Source: Psychrobacter pygoscelis (GTDB lineage Bacteria; Pseudomonadota; Gammaproteobacteria; Pseudomonadales; Moraxellaceae). From it: DNA of 64,000 nt. Under the pieces are notes generated by a model. The model was not told the origin of the DNA and made no database searches. It saw only the letters and a program-made list of their open reading frames with translations. The stretch spans positions 372,001 to 436,000 of the forward strand of contig NZ_RQRU01000002.1 in NCBI RefSeq assembly GCF_004335015.1. The letters run 5' to 3'. Made by a program: the position numbers and the translations under genes. Every line of letters begins with the position of its first letter. Within the stretch, counting starts at the first letter, position 1. Of the stretch, positions 9,562-19,800 are shown piece after piece.

Positions 9562-10670
9562 TCACTTATCCAGCCAATCAGTCCTAGAATCATCGCTAGC
9601 GGCACTAAGATACGGATTGCCACTCGCCACAGATTATACACCCCTTCCTTGCTAAAATTTAGCGACTTACGTAGATGACTAATTTTCATTTGCCAGCCTG
9701 CAAATATCGACAGCAGCAGAGCGGCGACACTACTCATAATAATAAGTACAATTACCAGAAGCTTGGCTGGGAGTGCTGCGGCAATGACCACACTAAGCAG
9801 CAAAGTCAATACTAGACTGACGATTAGCCCAAACTTCACTTTGAACTGCTCGGCAGCATAGTGAAGTAGATACGCAGCGACGCAGAGCGTACCTATAAGA
9901 TAGAATAGCTGACCAAGAGCCGGCAAGCTCACGCCGCTTAACAGTAGTGCCACTAGCCCTGCGACCAACTGTAGCCCCCAAATAGGAAGTACCTGCTTAG
10001 AGGCAGGGTATAACTGGTTTGTAGTCGCCACTTGACCATCGTAGTGAGCGCCTGAGCTTTGACTTTGCGCAGCGAACTGAGCATACCAGTATATACCAGT
10101 ACCGGCTCCAACGCTCACCAGAGCTAGCGCCATTGCCCGCCCCCACTCGCTAAGACTGACCTCAGTCATCGCAAACTGCAAGGCCAACTGACCATTTAGC
10201 AGCCCGAGCGCAAGCCCTATTACAATTAGCACCAAGCCCACCAGTAGCGTACCAGCACCCAGCAAACTGAGTAACAGCGCGATTACCATCAATCCTGCTA
10301 CCAATGCAAAAGTCGGCATATTTAGCTCAATCCCGAGCTGGCTAAGCGCCCCTGTAATACCTGCTCCCGCACCTGCTACTGCCAAGGCTGCGATGACGAT
10401 AGCCACTAAAGCAGCCAACCATCCAAAGCTCCGCCATAACACACTAGCATCTGCTTCGCGAGTTAATACTTGCATTCCTCCCACTGGAGATTGACGACTG
10501 CGATAGGCCAGAGCTACCTCTGCATAGACCATGGGTAGCGCCACAATGACCATAGCAAGTAGCCACAATAGCCAAAAATCTATTTGACCGATACTCGCCG
10601 GTGTAAACCAACGAAATAATAGCAGCGGTAATATAGCAGCCATAAAATAAGAGGCGTAACGAACCATCAT
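9549..10670 (-). CDS. Multi-pass inner-membrane protein, possibly NSS-transporter-like
   Basis: 373 residues, about ten hydrophobic helices and very rich in Ala, Leu, Ile and Val. The N-terminal part (helices one to three, with VYAEVALAYRSRQSP and later VLWRSFGWLAALV) recalls sodium:neurotransmitter-symporter-like proteins, but the protein is shorter than usual transporters and I see no decisive substrate motif. It overlaps rnfH, so it is first in a two-gene unit. AGG lies 8 bases before the start; two adjacent ATGs are possible. Function unknown. Confidence 0.6.
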   Translation of the reverse strand: MMVRYASYFMAAILPLLLFRWFTPASIGQIDFWLLWLLAMVIVALPMVYAEVALAYRSRQSPVGGMQVLTREADASVLWRSFGWLAALVAIVIAALAVAGAGAGITGALSQLGIELNMPTFALVAGLMVIALLLSLLGAGTLLVGLVLIVIGLALGLLNGQLALQFAMTEVSLSEWGRAMALALVSVGAGTGIYWYAQFAAQSQSSGAHYDGQVATTNQLYPASKQVLPIWGLQLVAGLVALLLSGVSLPALGQLFYLIGTLCVAAYLLHYAAEQFKVKFGLIVSLVLTLLLSVVIAAALPAKLLVIVLIIMSSVAALLLSIFAGWQMKISHLRKSLNFSKEGVYNLWRVAIRILVPLAMILGLIGWISEWIG

Positions 10671-11427
10671 AATCTCAACCTATGGGAATGTGGAATATCA
10701 ATTGGATATAGTAGGTGATATCAGCAAGTAGGGATATAGCCCATCGCAAAAGATAACTTTGTTTTGCCGAGCTGGGGCATACCCTTACTCATAACGCTTA
10801 AAATGAGAGTCATACTTATCAAGCACAGGTAACCTTGCTGAGACTATGAGCCTACTGTCTAGAAAGTTACAAAGATTAACCCAATGAATCTCAGCCCAAG
10901 CTACTCTAAGCCCACTAAGCACCAATTTTAGTAAAGGAAGCCACCCTACAGTCAAACAATTTTAGTAAAACAATTTCAAAAGATTGCAGCGCGGTTAGGG
11001 ATTATCTATACAGCTTTGGCCTTGTATAAGGCTAGTCAATAAACGCTTAGCAGTTGCTCATTTCAAGTGTCAATTTACTAACTGACTGACTATATGGTAG
11101 CACTATTACCATAAGCAATAGCAGCCTACCCGTTTATTGAAAAGCTTATTTTTATTAATAAGTTTCTATCGACAGCTTCTTATAGCTTCCTGCGAAACAC
11201 CCTAAGGCAATTTTTTAACTTGTTATAGCAAATAACTCTTGCGATACCATCAAAAAAAAACCCCGAAATCGGGGTTTAATTGCTATACGTCCGTGCGTTA
11301 AGTCGATGCTGCAAATCAATACTTTAAATCAAGCTTTGACAAGCGCAAAACCACTAGCAAAATATAGAACCAAATGCTCTATATTCTCATTAATCTCGCG
11401 AGTAGCCAGCCATTACTTAAAGACTGA
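10671..11427. other. Long spacer upstream of the membrane protein gene and downstream of cytochrome c4
   Basis: About 750 bases without a plausible gene. It contains the c4 terminator near its right end. The left part must hold the promoter for the membrane protein and rnfH-like genes. No RNA gene was recognised. Confidence 0.45.
11251..11277 (-). terminator. Intrinsic terminator downstream of cytochrome c4
   Basis: Read on the minus strand, a nine-base-pair GC-rich stem (AAACCCCGA/TCGGGGTTT, two-base loop) is followed by a run of T. It lies about 150 bases after the cytochrome c4 stop. Confidence 0.8.
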
Positions 11428-12096
11428 TTAGTGAACCGCACTTAAGTAGTCAGATAAGATGCGAATATCGCGGTCTGATAGTCTAGCCGCTACCATTTGC
11501 ATCATGCCTTTGTCACCTTCTTTATCGGCATCATTGACACGTTTTTGGTCATCGCTAGCGATGTCATCGTCGCGCCCTGCAGCGCGGAATAGCTTCAATT
11601 GAGTAGCAATATATTCTGCATGCTGACCACCCAAGCGTGGGAATGCTGCCCACTCATTACCACCTGCCTGAGGACCATGACAGCCTGCACAAGGAATGAC
11701 TCCCCGATGCTTGTCACCACCTAAAAAGAGCTTGGTCGCTTCTTGATTGGTCGCAGGATTGCCATTAGCGACACCCCAAGCTGGCTGACTGGCATAGTAC
11801 CCTGCCACGTTAGCAAGATCTTGCTGGGTTAAAGGTGCAACTTGAGACTGCATGATACCGTTTTTACGGTATCCCGTTTTAAAGTTCAATAGTTGCTTAT
11901 ACAAATAGCGGACATTTTGTCCACCAAGATTCGGTTGGGCGGGAACGATACTCACGCCGTTAACACCGTGACAAGCAGCGCAGACTGTCTCTGCAATTTT
12001 TTGCCCTGCATTCACGTCATATTCAGGAACGGTAATAACAGCTTGGACGCTGAAACTGGCGAAGCATAAGCTGGCGGCAGCGATTAACTTTTTCAT
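11428..12096 (-). CDS. Diheme cytochrome c4
   Basis: Periplasmic electron carrier to terminal oxidases. 222 residues with a signal peptide (MKKLIAAASLCFASFSVQA) and two class I haem c domains: CAACH at Cys39-His43 and CAGCH at Cys136-His140. Each domain has a later Met ligand region, the second near KGMMQMVAARLSD. Length and the twin CxxCH spacing are those of cytochrome c4. AGGA lies 9 bases before the ATG. The c5-like gene lies upstream in the same direction with a 186-base gap, so co-transcription is possible. Confidence 0.93.
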   Translation of the reverse strand: MKKLIAAASLCFASFSVQAVITVPEYDVNAGQKIAETVCAACHGVNGVSIVPAQPNLGGQNVRYLYKQLLNFKTGYRKNGIMQSQVAPLTQQDLANVAGYYASQPAWGVANGNPATNQEATKLFLGGDKHRGVIPCAGCHGPQAGGNEWAAFPRLGGQHAEYIATQLKLFRAAGRDDDIASDDQKRVNDADKEGDKGMMQMVAARLSDRDIRILSDYLSAVH

Positions 12097-12282
12097 TGTT
12101 AAAGATCCTACTAACTCGACGTAAGCCCTAAATTATTTGGGGATTAATTATGGCTATTATAGCAAGTCTTTACAAATTTTGCCTACTTATTGAATACCCT
12201 TAAGTCAGAGCAGTAGACAGCGGCTAAAGAACCCTACTATTAATAGAGTTTTAGACATTAACCAATCATTAATTTACCAGTA

Positions 12283-12669
12283 TTATTGGCTCATATATTC
12301 AATTAGAGCACGGTAGTCCTGATCACTACAGCTACTGCACAGCCCACCAGCTGGCATCTGCACCATACCTGACTTAACAGATTTAACTAGGGCATCCATG
12401 CCTTTTTGTTGTTTCAACGCTTGCCAGCGCGCTTTATCACCCTTCTTAGGAGCATTAAGAGCGCCGCTATCATGACAAGCTGCACAAGAGTCTAAATAAA
12501 TTTGCTTAACATCGGCTTGCGCTGTATTAACAGCGCCCAGAAATATAGCACCTAAAAGCGTTAGCTTAACTATCGCCAACTTAGCTATTGTTAGGTTATT
12601 TTTGGGCATCCATCTTATACCGCCTACTTTTGCGCCTAGTACTGTTGATTTTAATAGTATGGATCGCAT
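12283..12669 (-). CDS. Cytochrome c5-like monoheme protein
   Basis: 128 residues with one CAACH site (Cys62-His66), a Met ligand region (MVQMPAGG) and a second cysteine pair Cys111/Cys114 (LCSSCSD) typical of cytochrome c5, where it forms a disulfide. It is a periplasmic or membrane-tethered electron carrier. The start is fixed by AGGAG 7 bases upstream. This gives an unusually long leader of about 52 residues before QADVKQIYLDSC, with a basic stretch ahead of the hydrophobic core, so it may remain as an anchor. An internal Met21 with a poorer ribosome site would give a normal signal peptide. Confidence 0.85.
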   Translation of the reverse strand: MRSILLKSTVLGAKVGGIRWMPKNNLTIAKLAIVKLTLLGAIFLGAVNTAQADVKQIYLDSCAACHDSGALNAPKKGDKARWQALKQQKGMDALVKSVKSGMVQMPAGGLCSSCSDQDYRALIEYMSQ

Positions 12670-13117
12670 AAGGAATCTCCTATATTAGAACCACTCGGCT
12701 ATTTAGCTAGTGGTACTAACTGCCATTATACCATGGCAAATTAAGTGAACATACATTCACTTAGCTAGCGACTGTTGATATTATGTCTCTTGATAGCGAC
12801 AGTTAAATGACGGTTCTAAGAAGTTAACGCTGTAGAATTATGAGCGGTACAATTTTTAAGACCATAGCATCATTGAGCCATGCTAGCTTTTGGCTATTTC
12901 ATCAGCCTCCTACAGCTACTCTTTGCAACTTACCTACCCTGACGCCCATATTAATATGAGTCGGATTATTGTTAATCTAAAAAAATAGCTATAAATTTAA
13001 TGATAGGACCGATAAATGATGACATTCAAGCAGCTACTTTCATAGTTTGCTAGTGGTCGTGATATGATAGGCGATATCAAGTTATTCCTGACTATTTTAC
13101 GAGATAAAAATCGCCTT
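12670..13117. other. Divergent spacer between the c5-like cytochrome gene and engB
   Basis: No gene or RNA recognised. It holds the divergent promoters. Its right end includes the alternative upstream start of engB at 13064. Confidence 0.4.
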
Positions 13118-13792
13118 ATGACGACCCAACCTCAAGACCATACTGCTGATTCAGCCACATTCAACACCCAAGCTCGGCAGCGACTCCAGCAAACTGAGTT
13201 TATGCTCTCAGCACCTACCTTTAAACTGTGTCCAGCCGATGACGGCTTTGAGGTCGCCTTTGCAGGCCGCTCTAACGCTGGCAAATCTTCAGCTATCAAT
13301 GCGCTGACCAATCAGCGTCAACTTGCCCGCTCATCTAAGACCCCAGGGCGTACGCAAATGATCAACTTCTTTCAAATTGGTGGGCCTGAGACGCGGTTGG
13401 TCGATTTGCCCGGTTACGGCTACGCTGCTGTGCCGCTTGAGATGAAAAAAGAATGGCAGGTCGAGCTTGAAGAGTATCTGGTATCACGCTCTAGCCTAGC
13501 AGGGCTGGTACTCCTGACCGATATCCGCCATCCACTCAAATTCTTTGACGAGCAGATGCTGCACTGGGCAAAAGATGGTGAGCTGCCTGTGCATATATTA
13601 CTGACCAAAGCTGATAAGCTTAAATATGGCGCGGCCAAAAATGCCTTATTACAAATTAAGCGCGAGCTTAAAAAGCTCGAGCTACCATGCAGTATTCAAT
13701 TGTTTTCAGCGCTCAAAAAAGACGGCATCGATGAATTAGCAGGCGTTATGGGCAACTGGCTTAACTTTGCCAATCCAGAGTCGCAAGCTTAG
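13118..13792 (+). CDS. engB: Ribosome biogenesis GTP-binding protein EngB (YihA/YsxC)
   Basis: TRAFAC GTPase needed for large-subunit assembly; cytosolic. 224 residues from this start: G1 GRSNAGKS (50-57), G2 TPGRT (75-79), G3 DLPGYG (96-101), G4 TKAD (163-166) and G5 SALKK. Homologues usually begin with a short polar stretch close to this Met. An in-frame ATG at 13064 would add 18 residues. Neither start has a good ribosome site, so the N terminus is uncertain. It is convergent with the HAD phosphatase gene, and no terminator was seen between them. Confidence 0.92.
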   Translation: MTTQPQDHTADSATFNTQARQRLQQTEFMLSAPTFKLCPADDGFEVAFAGRSNAGKSSAINALTNQRQLARSSKTPGRTQMINFFQIGGPETRLVDLPGYGYAAVPLEMKKEWQVELEEYLVSRSSLAGLVLLTDIRHPLKFFDEQMLHWAKDGELPVHILLTKADKLKYGAAKNALLQIKRELKKLELPCSIQLFSALKKDGIDELAGVMGNWLNFANPESQA

Positions 13793-13833
13793 ATCAATAC
13801 GGGATTGTCACAGCACAGACGTTACTGATTGAT

Positions 13834-14496
13834 CTAAGCAGGCTTAGCGATATCTTTGGTGAGTAGCTCAATAAGCGCGTGCGGGGAGTCGACTTGGTAA
13901 GTGGGCTTATAGGTCGCTAGCTCATGGGCGTCCGCAGCACCGTAATTGACTGCCACGCTGCACATACCAAGTGCCGTCGCCATTTCGATATCGTGGGTAC
14001 TGTCACCGATAAATACCGCGTCTTCTACAGAGCAGTTGGTCTCTGCTAAGATATCCAATAGCATCTGCGGATCAGGCTTAGACCCTGATTCATCAGCGCA
14101 GCGCGAGCTTACGAAGTAATGGTGGCTATTGGAGGCGTTTAATACGCGCTCCAACCCCACTCGCTTCTTTCCAGTCGCTACCGCCAGCTGCTTTCCACTG
14201 GCCTTCAATACTGCAAGCATCTCTTCTATACCCGTAAAGAATGGCGTTTTCGCGCTATTGGCAATATAGTGCTCAGCGTAGCGGTCTTGAATGGCTTGCC
14301 TTTGCGGATTGCTAGCCGCTGGAAATAGAGTTTCTATACCACGCATTAAGCTAAGCCCAATGATGCTTTTGACCGCAGAGCTAGAAATCGTCAGACCTTG
14401 CGAGTGCGCCGCCACTTGCATCGACTCGACTATTAGTCCAATCGAGTCCATCAAGGTGCCATCCCAGTCAAAGATAATTAGTGATTTGTTGGTCAT
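13834..14496 (-). CDS. HAD-superfamily phosphatase (Gph-like)
   Basis: 220-residue haloacid dehalogenase hydrolase with a helical cap. Motif I is FDWDGT with Asp10 as nucleophile and Asp12 as acid/base. Motif II is AVATG around Thr108, motif III Lys140-Pro141, motif IV GDSTHD (164-169). It resembles phosphoglycolate phosphatase and related subfamily IA enzymes, but the substrate cannot be fixed from sequence. It lies downstream of rluC in the same direction with a 197-base gap; an HAD phosphatase next to rluC is common in gammaproteobacteria. Confidence 0.85.
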   Translation of the reverse strand: MTNKSLIIFDWDGTLMDSIGLIVESMQVAAHSQGLTISSSAVKSIIGLSLMRGIETLFPAASNPQRQAIQDRYAEHYIANSAKTPFFTGIEEMLAVLKASGKQLAVATGKKRVGLERVLNASNSHHYFVSSRCADESGSKPDPQMLLDILAETNCSVEDAVFIGDSTHDIEMATALGMCSVAVNYGAADAHELATYKPTYQVDSPHALIELLTKDIAKPA

Positions 14497-14693
14497 GATA
14501 GTGGCTATCTCGTTCAGGGGTTCAATATTCAGGGTCTTAAAATAAGATAGTAAAGGATTAGTTGCTTCAGGGCTGGCTGTTTCACTTAGCGACTCTCAAT
14601 AGCTATACCCTACCCCTGATTGCCACAGTACTTTTTTTGCTAGTGGATGATTATCCTAGATTCTGATTAGCGACCCTTATTAACTTAGGGGCG

Positions 14694-15686
14694 TTACAGT
14701 ATTACCTCTTCAGGCAAAAGCTTAGCCAACTCTTTGGGCAGCGGTGCGCGGATAACATCATAATCAGGGATTTGTAGCTGCCAAGCATGGAGACATAGAC
14801 GGTGCACGCCTGTGTTATCCGCTGGATAATACTTGTCATCCCCTAAAATAGGGTGGCCGATATGCGCTAAATGTACGCGGATCTGATGTGTGCGCCCTGT
14901 TAGTGGCATAGCTTTTACTAAGCTGACTGGCGTACCATCGAGACTAAAACGCGCTAATACTTCAATATTAGTCTGACTAGGTTTACTCTGCTCGTCTTGG
15001 GTATCGACCTTCACCCGGCGCTCTCCACTTGCCAATGTAAAGCGTAGCAGTGGGGCATCAATCTGCTGCGTATTCAATACCGGTTGACCTTTAATGAGAC
15101 ATAAATATGACTTTTGAATCGTTTTATCGCGCAAATACTCTTGCAAAGTTTTGAGCGTTGAGCGCTTTTTGGCGATCATAAGTAGTCCGGAAGTATCTTT
15201 ATCAATGCGATGTATTAGCTCAAGATACTTTTTACCCGTCACTTCACGCATGGCTTCAATAATACCGAAATCCAGCCCACTGCCACCATGGACAGCTATC
15301 CCTGAAGGCTTGTTTAAGACGATAAGCCCGTCATCTTCATAGACCACTCGTTCTAGCAAACTGTTGGCAAAGTCTTGACTAATAATAGGCTTTTCACGAG
15401 TCGCAAGCTTCACTGGAGCAATACGAACGATATCGCCGCGATATAGCTTGTCGTAGGGCTTGCAGCGCTTATTATTGACCCGAACCTCATCAGAGCGAAT
15501 GAGCTTATATAGATGAGACTTAGGTAAGCCTTTTAATCGGGCTAATAAGAAGTTATCAACACGCTGCTCATGCTGATGCCGCGTGACCTCAAGGTAGTTT
15601 ACTTGATTGAAGTTTTCAATTTCATCGTCCGCACTTTGCGGAAAATGTTTGTTTGATGTGGGCTTACTATTGGCAGGGTTTGACAT
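14694..15686 (-). CDS. rluC: 23S rRNA pseudouridine synthase RluC
   Basis: Forms pseudouridines at positions around 955, 2504 and 2580 of 23S rRNA in the E. coli enzyme. 330 residues: polar N terminus, S4 RNA-binding domain (about 40-90, QRVDNFLLARLKGLPKSHLY), then the RluA-type catalytic domain with HRIDKDTSGLL and catalytic Asp162, and the later RTHQIRVHLAHIGHPILGD motif. No clear ribosome site is visible. Its long upstream gap is shared with rne, transcribed the other way. The rne-rluC divergent pair is conserved in gammaproteobacteria, which supports RluC over RluD or RluA. Confidence 0.92.
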   Translation of the reverse strand: MSNPANSKPTSNKHFPQSADDEIENFNQVNYLEVTRHQHEQRVDNFLLARLKGLPKSHLYKLIRSDEVRVNNKRCKPYDKLYRGDIVRIAPVKLATREKPIISQDFANSLLERVVYEDDGLIVLNKPSGIAVHGGSGLDFGIIEAMREVTGKKYLELIHRIDKDTSGLLMIAKKRSTLKTLQEYLRDKTIQKSYLCLIKGQPVLNTQQIDAPLLRFTLASGERRVKVDTQDEQSKPSQTNIEVLARFSLDGTPVSLVKAMPLTGRTHQIRVHLAHIGHPILGDDKYYPADNTGVHRLCLHAWQLQIPDYDVIRAPLPKELAKLLPEEVIL

Positions 15687-16840
15687 ATTTAGTTAGGTGT
15701 TTACACAAAGATTTGTTATAGTTTATCACGTTGAGATGCAATTAAGCAGTTATCGATAAGCCGAATGCTACACTGGCTACCTAACTTAAGCCAACTGCTA
15801 ATCAAGAGTCTGCCTTATATGACCTTATATAATAGTGGTGTCATCAGGTAGCAGCTAAATCTATCAGATTGACTTTTAATTGCCCACTCAGCCACCATTA
15901 TCATTTGCCGTCAGTCTTATGCTCACCTTACACTTGAGCGCCATACTGACAAAATTAAATAAGGAGTAGCAGGATACTGCTATTTCTATCAGTAATAGAC
16001 TGTCTAGCTGGCTTGGCCACGACAGACTGTTTATTGCTTAATTTTTACTCATAATGCGCTTGACCCCACTCATTGGTGTTTGCAGTCACCCTTACTAAGA
16101 CTGTAGTCACAACGATTGGTAGTTTTACTAACTTAGGGCGAGTGTGCAGTTGAGAGTAATTGATGAATGTTTAATAGTTAGCACAAGCTATCATGGCGAC
16201 ATTTATTAGCGGTCAAATAAAGAGTTCTTTATTTGCCAAGTACGCCCCGTTAATAGAGTAATGCAGGTTTTTGATAGCAGCGCTATGAATAATAGACTTT
16301 TTAGCCGACCATTTTATGGGTATTTAAAAACTATTTTAAAATACTATACCGGTACTTATATTAAGTAATTTATATTAAGGCTTAACGTCTTAAGACACTT
16401 ACCACAGCTAGAGTTAATAGCATTGTGGGCAAGGTCAAAAGTTATTTAGCTTATCGGCTCAATGGATTTTGTAATACTCGAAATTTATTGCCGCAAATGA
16501 TCATCACTCATGGTCATTTATTGCTAAGTCATTATTTGCTCACTTTTGTCCTTATGACGTTTTGTCTGCCATTGTAGCTATTGCAATAGACATGGTCCTT
16601 GCTGACCAAAGTACTGGATTTAACATTTATCTTTTATCATGACTTATGATCTTTAAGTAAGTTATGATTACCCTCAGCCGCACGACTCGTTGCAAGATTG
16701 AGCAGTACGCCGTAGAACGCCGCTGCCCCTTCAGTGCTAATGTTGTCCACCACTTAATAAAATCTGGATGACAATATAGCCATAAAGTTAGATAACAAAA
16801 CTACAATTGAGCGGTCAGCGTATTCATAGGATATCTATAT
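15687..16840. other. rluC-rne divergent region with probable long rne 5' leader
   Basis: 1,154 bases without a plausible gene. In enterobacteria rne has a leader of several hundred bases whose hairpins are cut by RNase E for autoregulation; a similar leader is likely here but cannot be proven. Near 16706-16726 there is a GC-rich segment with a near repeat of ACGCCG. Confidence 0.45.
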
Positions 16841-19800
16841 ATGAAACGCATTTTAATCAACGCCACTCACAACGAAGAGATTCGTGTCGCCTTATGTAAA
16901 GGCAATCATCTTTATGATTTTGATTTAGAAAATCGTACCCGTGAGCAGAAAAAATCCAATATTTATAAAGGTCATGTCACCCGCGTCGAACCATCGCTTG
17001 AAGCGGTCTTTGTCGAGTACGGCTCACAGCGTCAGGGGTTTTTGCCAATTCGCGAGATCGCTAATGAGTACCTAAAGGGTAACGCTCGCGACGAAAATAT
17101 TCGCAAGCTGATCAAAGAAGGCGACGAGCTGATCGTTCAGGTCGAAAAAGAAGAACGCGGCAATAAAGGCGCGGCACTATCTACTTATGTGTCGCTTGCC
17201 GGCCGTTATCTGGTCCTAATGCCGAATAATCCTCGTGGCGGTGGTATCTCACGCCAGATATCAGGCAAACTTCGTGAAGATATGAAGCGCATGCTGGGCA
17301 GTCTTGATCTGCCTAAAGGCATGAGCGTTATCATTCGAACTGCTGGTATCGGCAAGACGCAAGAAGACTTGCAGCACGATCTCAACCATCTATTAAACAT
17401 CTGGCAAGCCATTCAAGAACAAAACAAAAAATATCCTTCACCGCGCTTGGTTCATCAAGAAGCGGGCGTTGTCACGCGTGCTGTTCGTGATTATCTTCGC
17501 GATGATATCACTGAGATCTGGATCGATAACGAAAACGCTTATATAGAAGCAGCTGGATTTATCGATGCTGTCATGCCCAAGCAAGCAGACAAACTGCGTA
17601 AATATACCGATTTTGAGCCTATGTTTGCCCGCTTTGGTATCGAAAAGCAGATCGAGACCGCGTATCAGCGCGAAGTTCGTCTGCCCTCTGGTGGCTCGAT
17701 TGTAATAGATCAGACTGAAGCGTTGGTGTCTATTGATATCAACTCAGCCAAATCTACTAAAGGCTCAGATGTTGCGGAAACGGCTTATCACACCAATCTA
17801 GAAGCCGCCGATGAGATTGCGCGTCAGCTACGCCTTCGTGACATGGGCGGGCTTATTGTCATTGACTTTATTGACATGAATGACAGCAAGCACCAAAAGG
17901 AAGTCGAAAAGCGTTTAATCGAAGCGACTAAATACGACCGCGCCCGCGTCCAGTTTGGAGATATCTCGCGTTTTGGTCTTATGGAGATGAGCCGCCAACG
18001 GCTGCGCCCTTCTCTTGAAGAATCGACTGGCTATATCTGCCCACGTTGCCACGGTAACGGTATGATTCGTGACCTACGCTCATTATCATTATCTATCATG
18101 CGTCAGATTGAGCAGATCGCGCTAAAAGAGCGTCAGGGCGAAGTCCAAGCTGAAGTGCCTACCGATATTGCAGCTTTTTTACTTAATGAAAAGCGTGATA
18201 GTTTGGTCTATCTTGAGCAAGATAGCGGCACACGCATTACAATATTGCCCCATGCGCATCTTGAATCGCCTAACTTTAAATTGCACTTCAATCGCGATGG
18301 TTTTGCTCCCTCAAGCTATGAGCGTATCACGGACACGCAGCAGCAAGAATCCAATGAGCTGGGCTATGATGTCGACTGGCAAACAGCGGAAAAAGAGCGA
18401 CCTGAGCAGCAGCCCACGCGTCAGCCTCGACAAGTGGCTAGTAGCAATGGTAAGGCTGTAGAGGCCGCTGCCAAGCCTGCGCCGCAAACTACAGCGGTGA
18501 AGGCCAACACCGCCAATACCCCAACTACTCCTGTAGTAGCCAACACCACTCCGGCAACGACCAATGCAAACGCGGCTAAGCCTCACGCTGTCGCTTGGCT
18601 GTCCAATCTATTTGCCCCCACCCCGCAAGCGACAACTGTAGATAATGTCAGTAGCCAAGCGGCTGCCGAAGCTATTGAAGCTATTGTTAACTCTGGCGCT
18701 CAAAGCCTAGGTGCATTAGGTCAGGTTGATCCTAGTGCCTTGGTCCAATCTGCCAGCAACCAACGTCGTGACCAAGAAGCGCCCTCAGCTTCAAGTACCA
18801 ATCGCTACCAAGATGACACGAATGAGCAAGATGAACATGACAAAAAACGCCGAAAACCGCGTAAAGGCAAGTCATCCAAATCGCGTCATAGAAAAGACAA
18901 GCGCGATGATTCAGCCAAGTCTACCGACGATGATAAGCAGCAAGAGCATAATAATCAGGCTGACACCGAGTCCAGTAATGGCGATAAGCCTAGCCGTCGC
19001 CCTGCCAATAGTCGCCGTGACTCACGTGGTCAGACGCCTCGCTCAGAGACGCTAACTCCTGATACGACTGGCGCTACTGCAGATAGCAAATCATCAGTAG
19101 ATTCGACAAAGGATAAAAACCGAGGCAATCAACGCGATAGAAATACAAATTCGCGCCAATCTCAAGCTAATCGTCGAAAGTCTGACTCAGGGTCAAAACC
19201 GCAAAACCCTAACGAAGTCTCACTTCAGGTCAATGAATCTCCCGTACATCATAAAGAGCATGAAGTGGTACACCTCTCTTTAGATGACAGTAAAGCGGAT
19301 TCACCATCGCCGCAACCTGCAAAAGATGCAGCTGATCCCAAAGCGCAGGCTGCTGCCGATGCTAAGGCTAAAACAGACTCATCAACAGCAGCTCAACCGC
19401 CTGAATCGGCGACTAAGGCGTCAGCTGAGCATAAAAGTGCGGACCAAGGGCAAGACAGTAAGGCCTCAGCAGCCCCAGTGGCGACTCAGTCGAGCGATAA
19501 AGGCCATGATAAAGGCAGCAATAACAGTCAGGTTAAGCAAGCGCCTGCTACCGTGGCTACTGATAAGTCAGAAAGCCTAGCGGACAGCAGCGCTGAGTCA
19601 GAAGTCTCTCAGACTCCTAACTTATCTACTACTGAAATCAAAGCTACGGACTCTGCTAGTAGTGCTGACTCTGAGGCGTCAAGTACTGCTTCGCCAAAGG
19701 CTGATGAGACTGAGACTGCAGCCACACCTAGCTATGACGTGGCCTCATTGTTCGCTGATCGTTATGTTACGGCCAAAAAATATGGTCTAGCCAGCAACGA

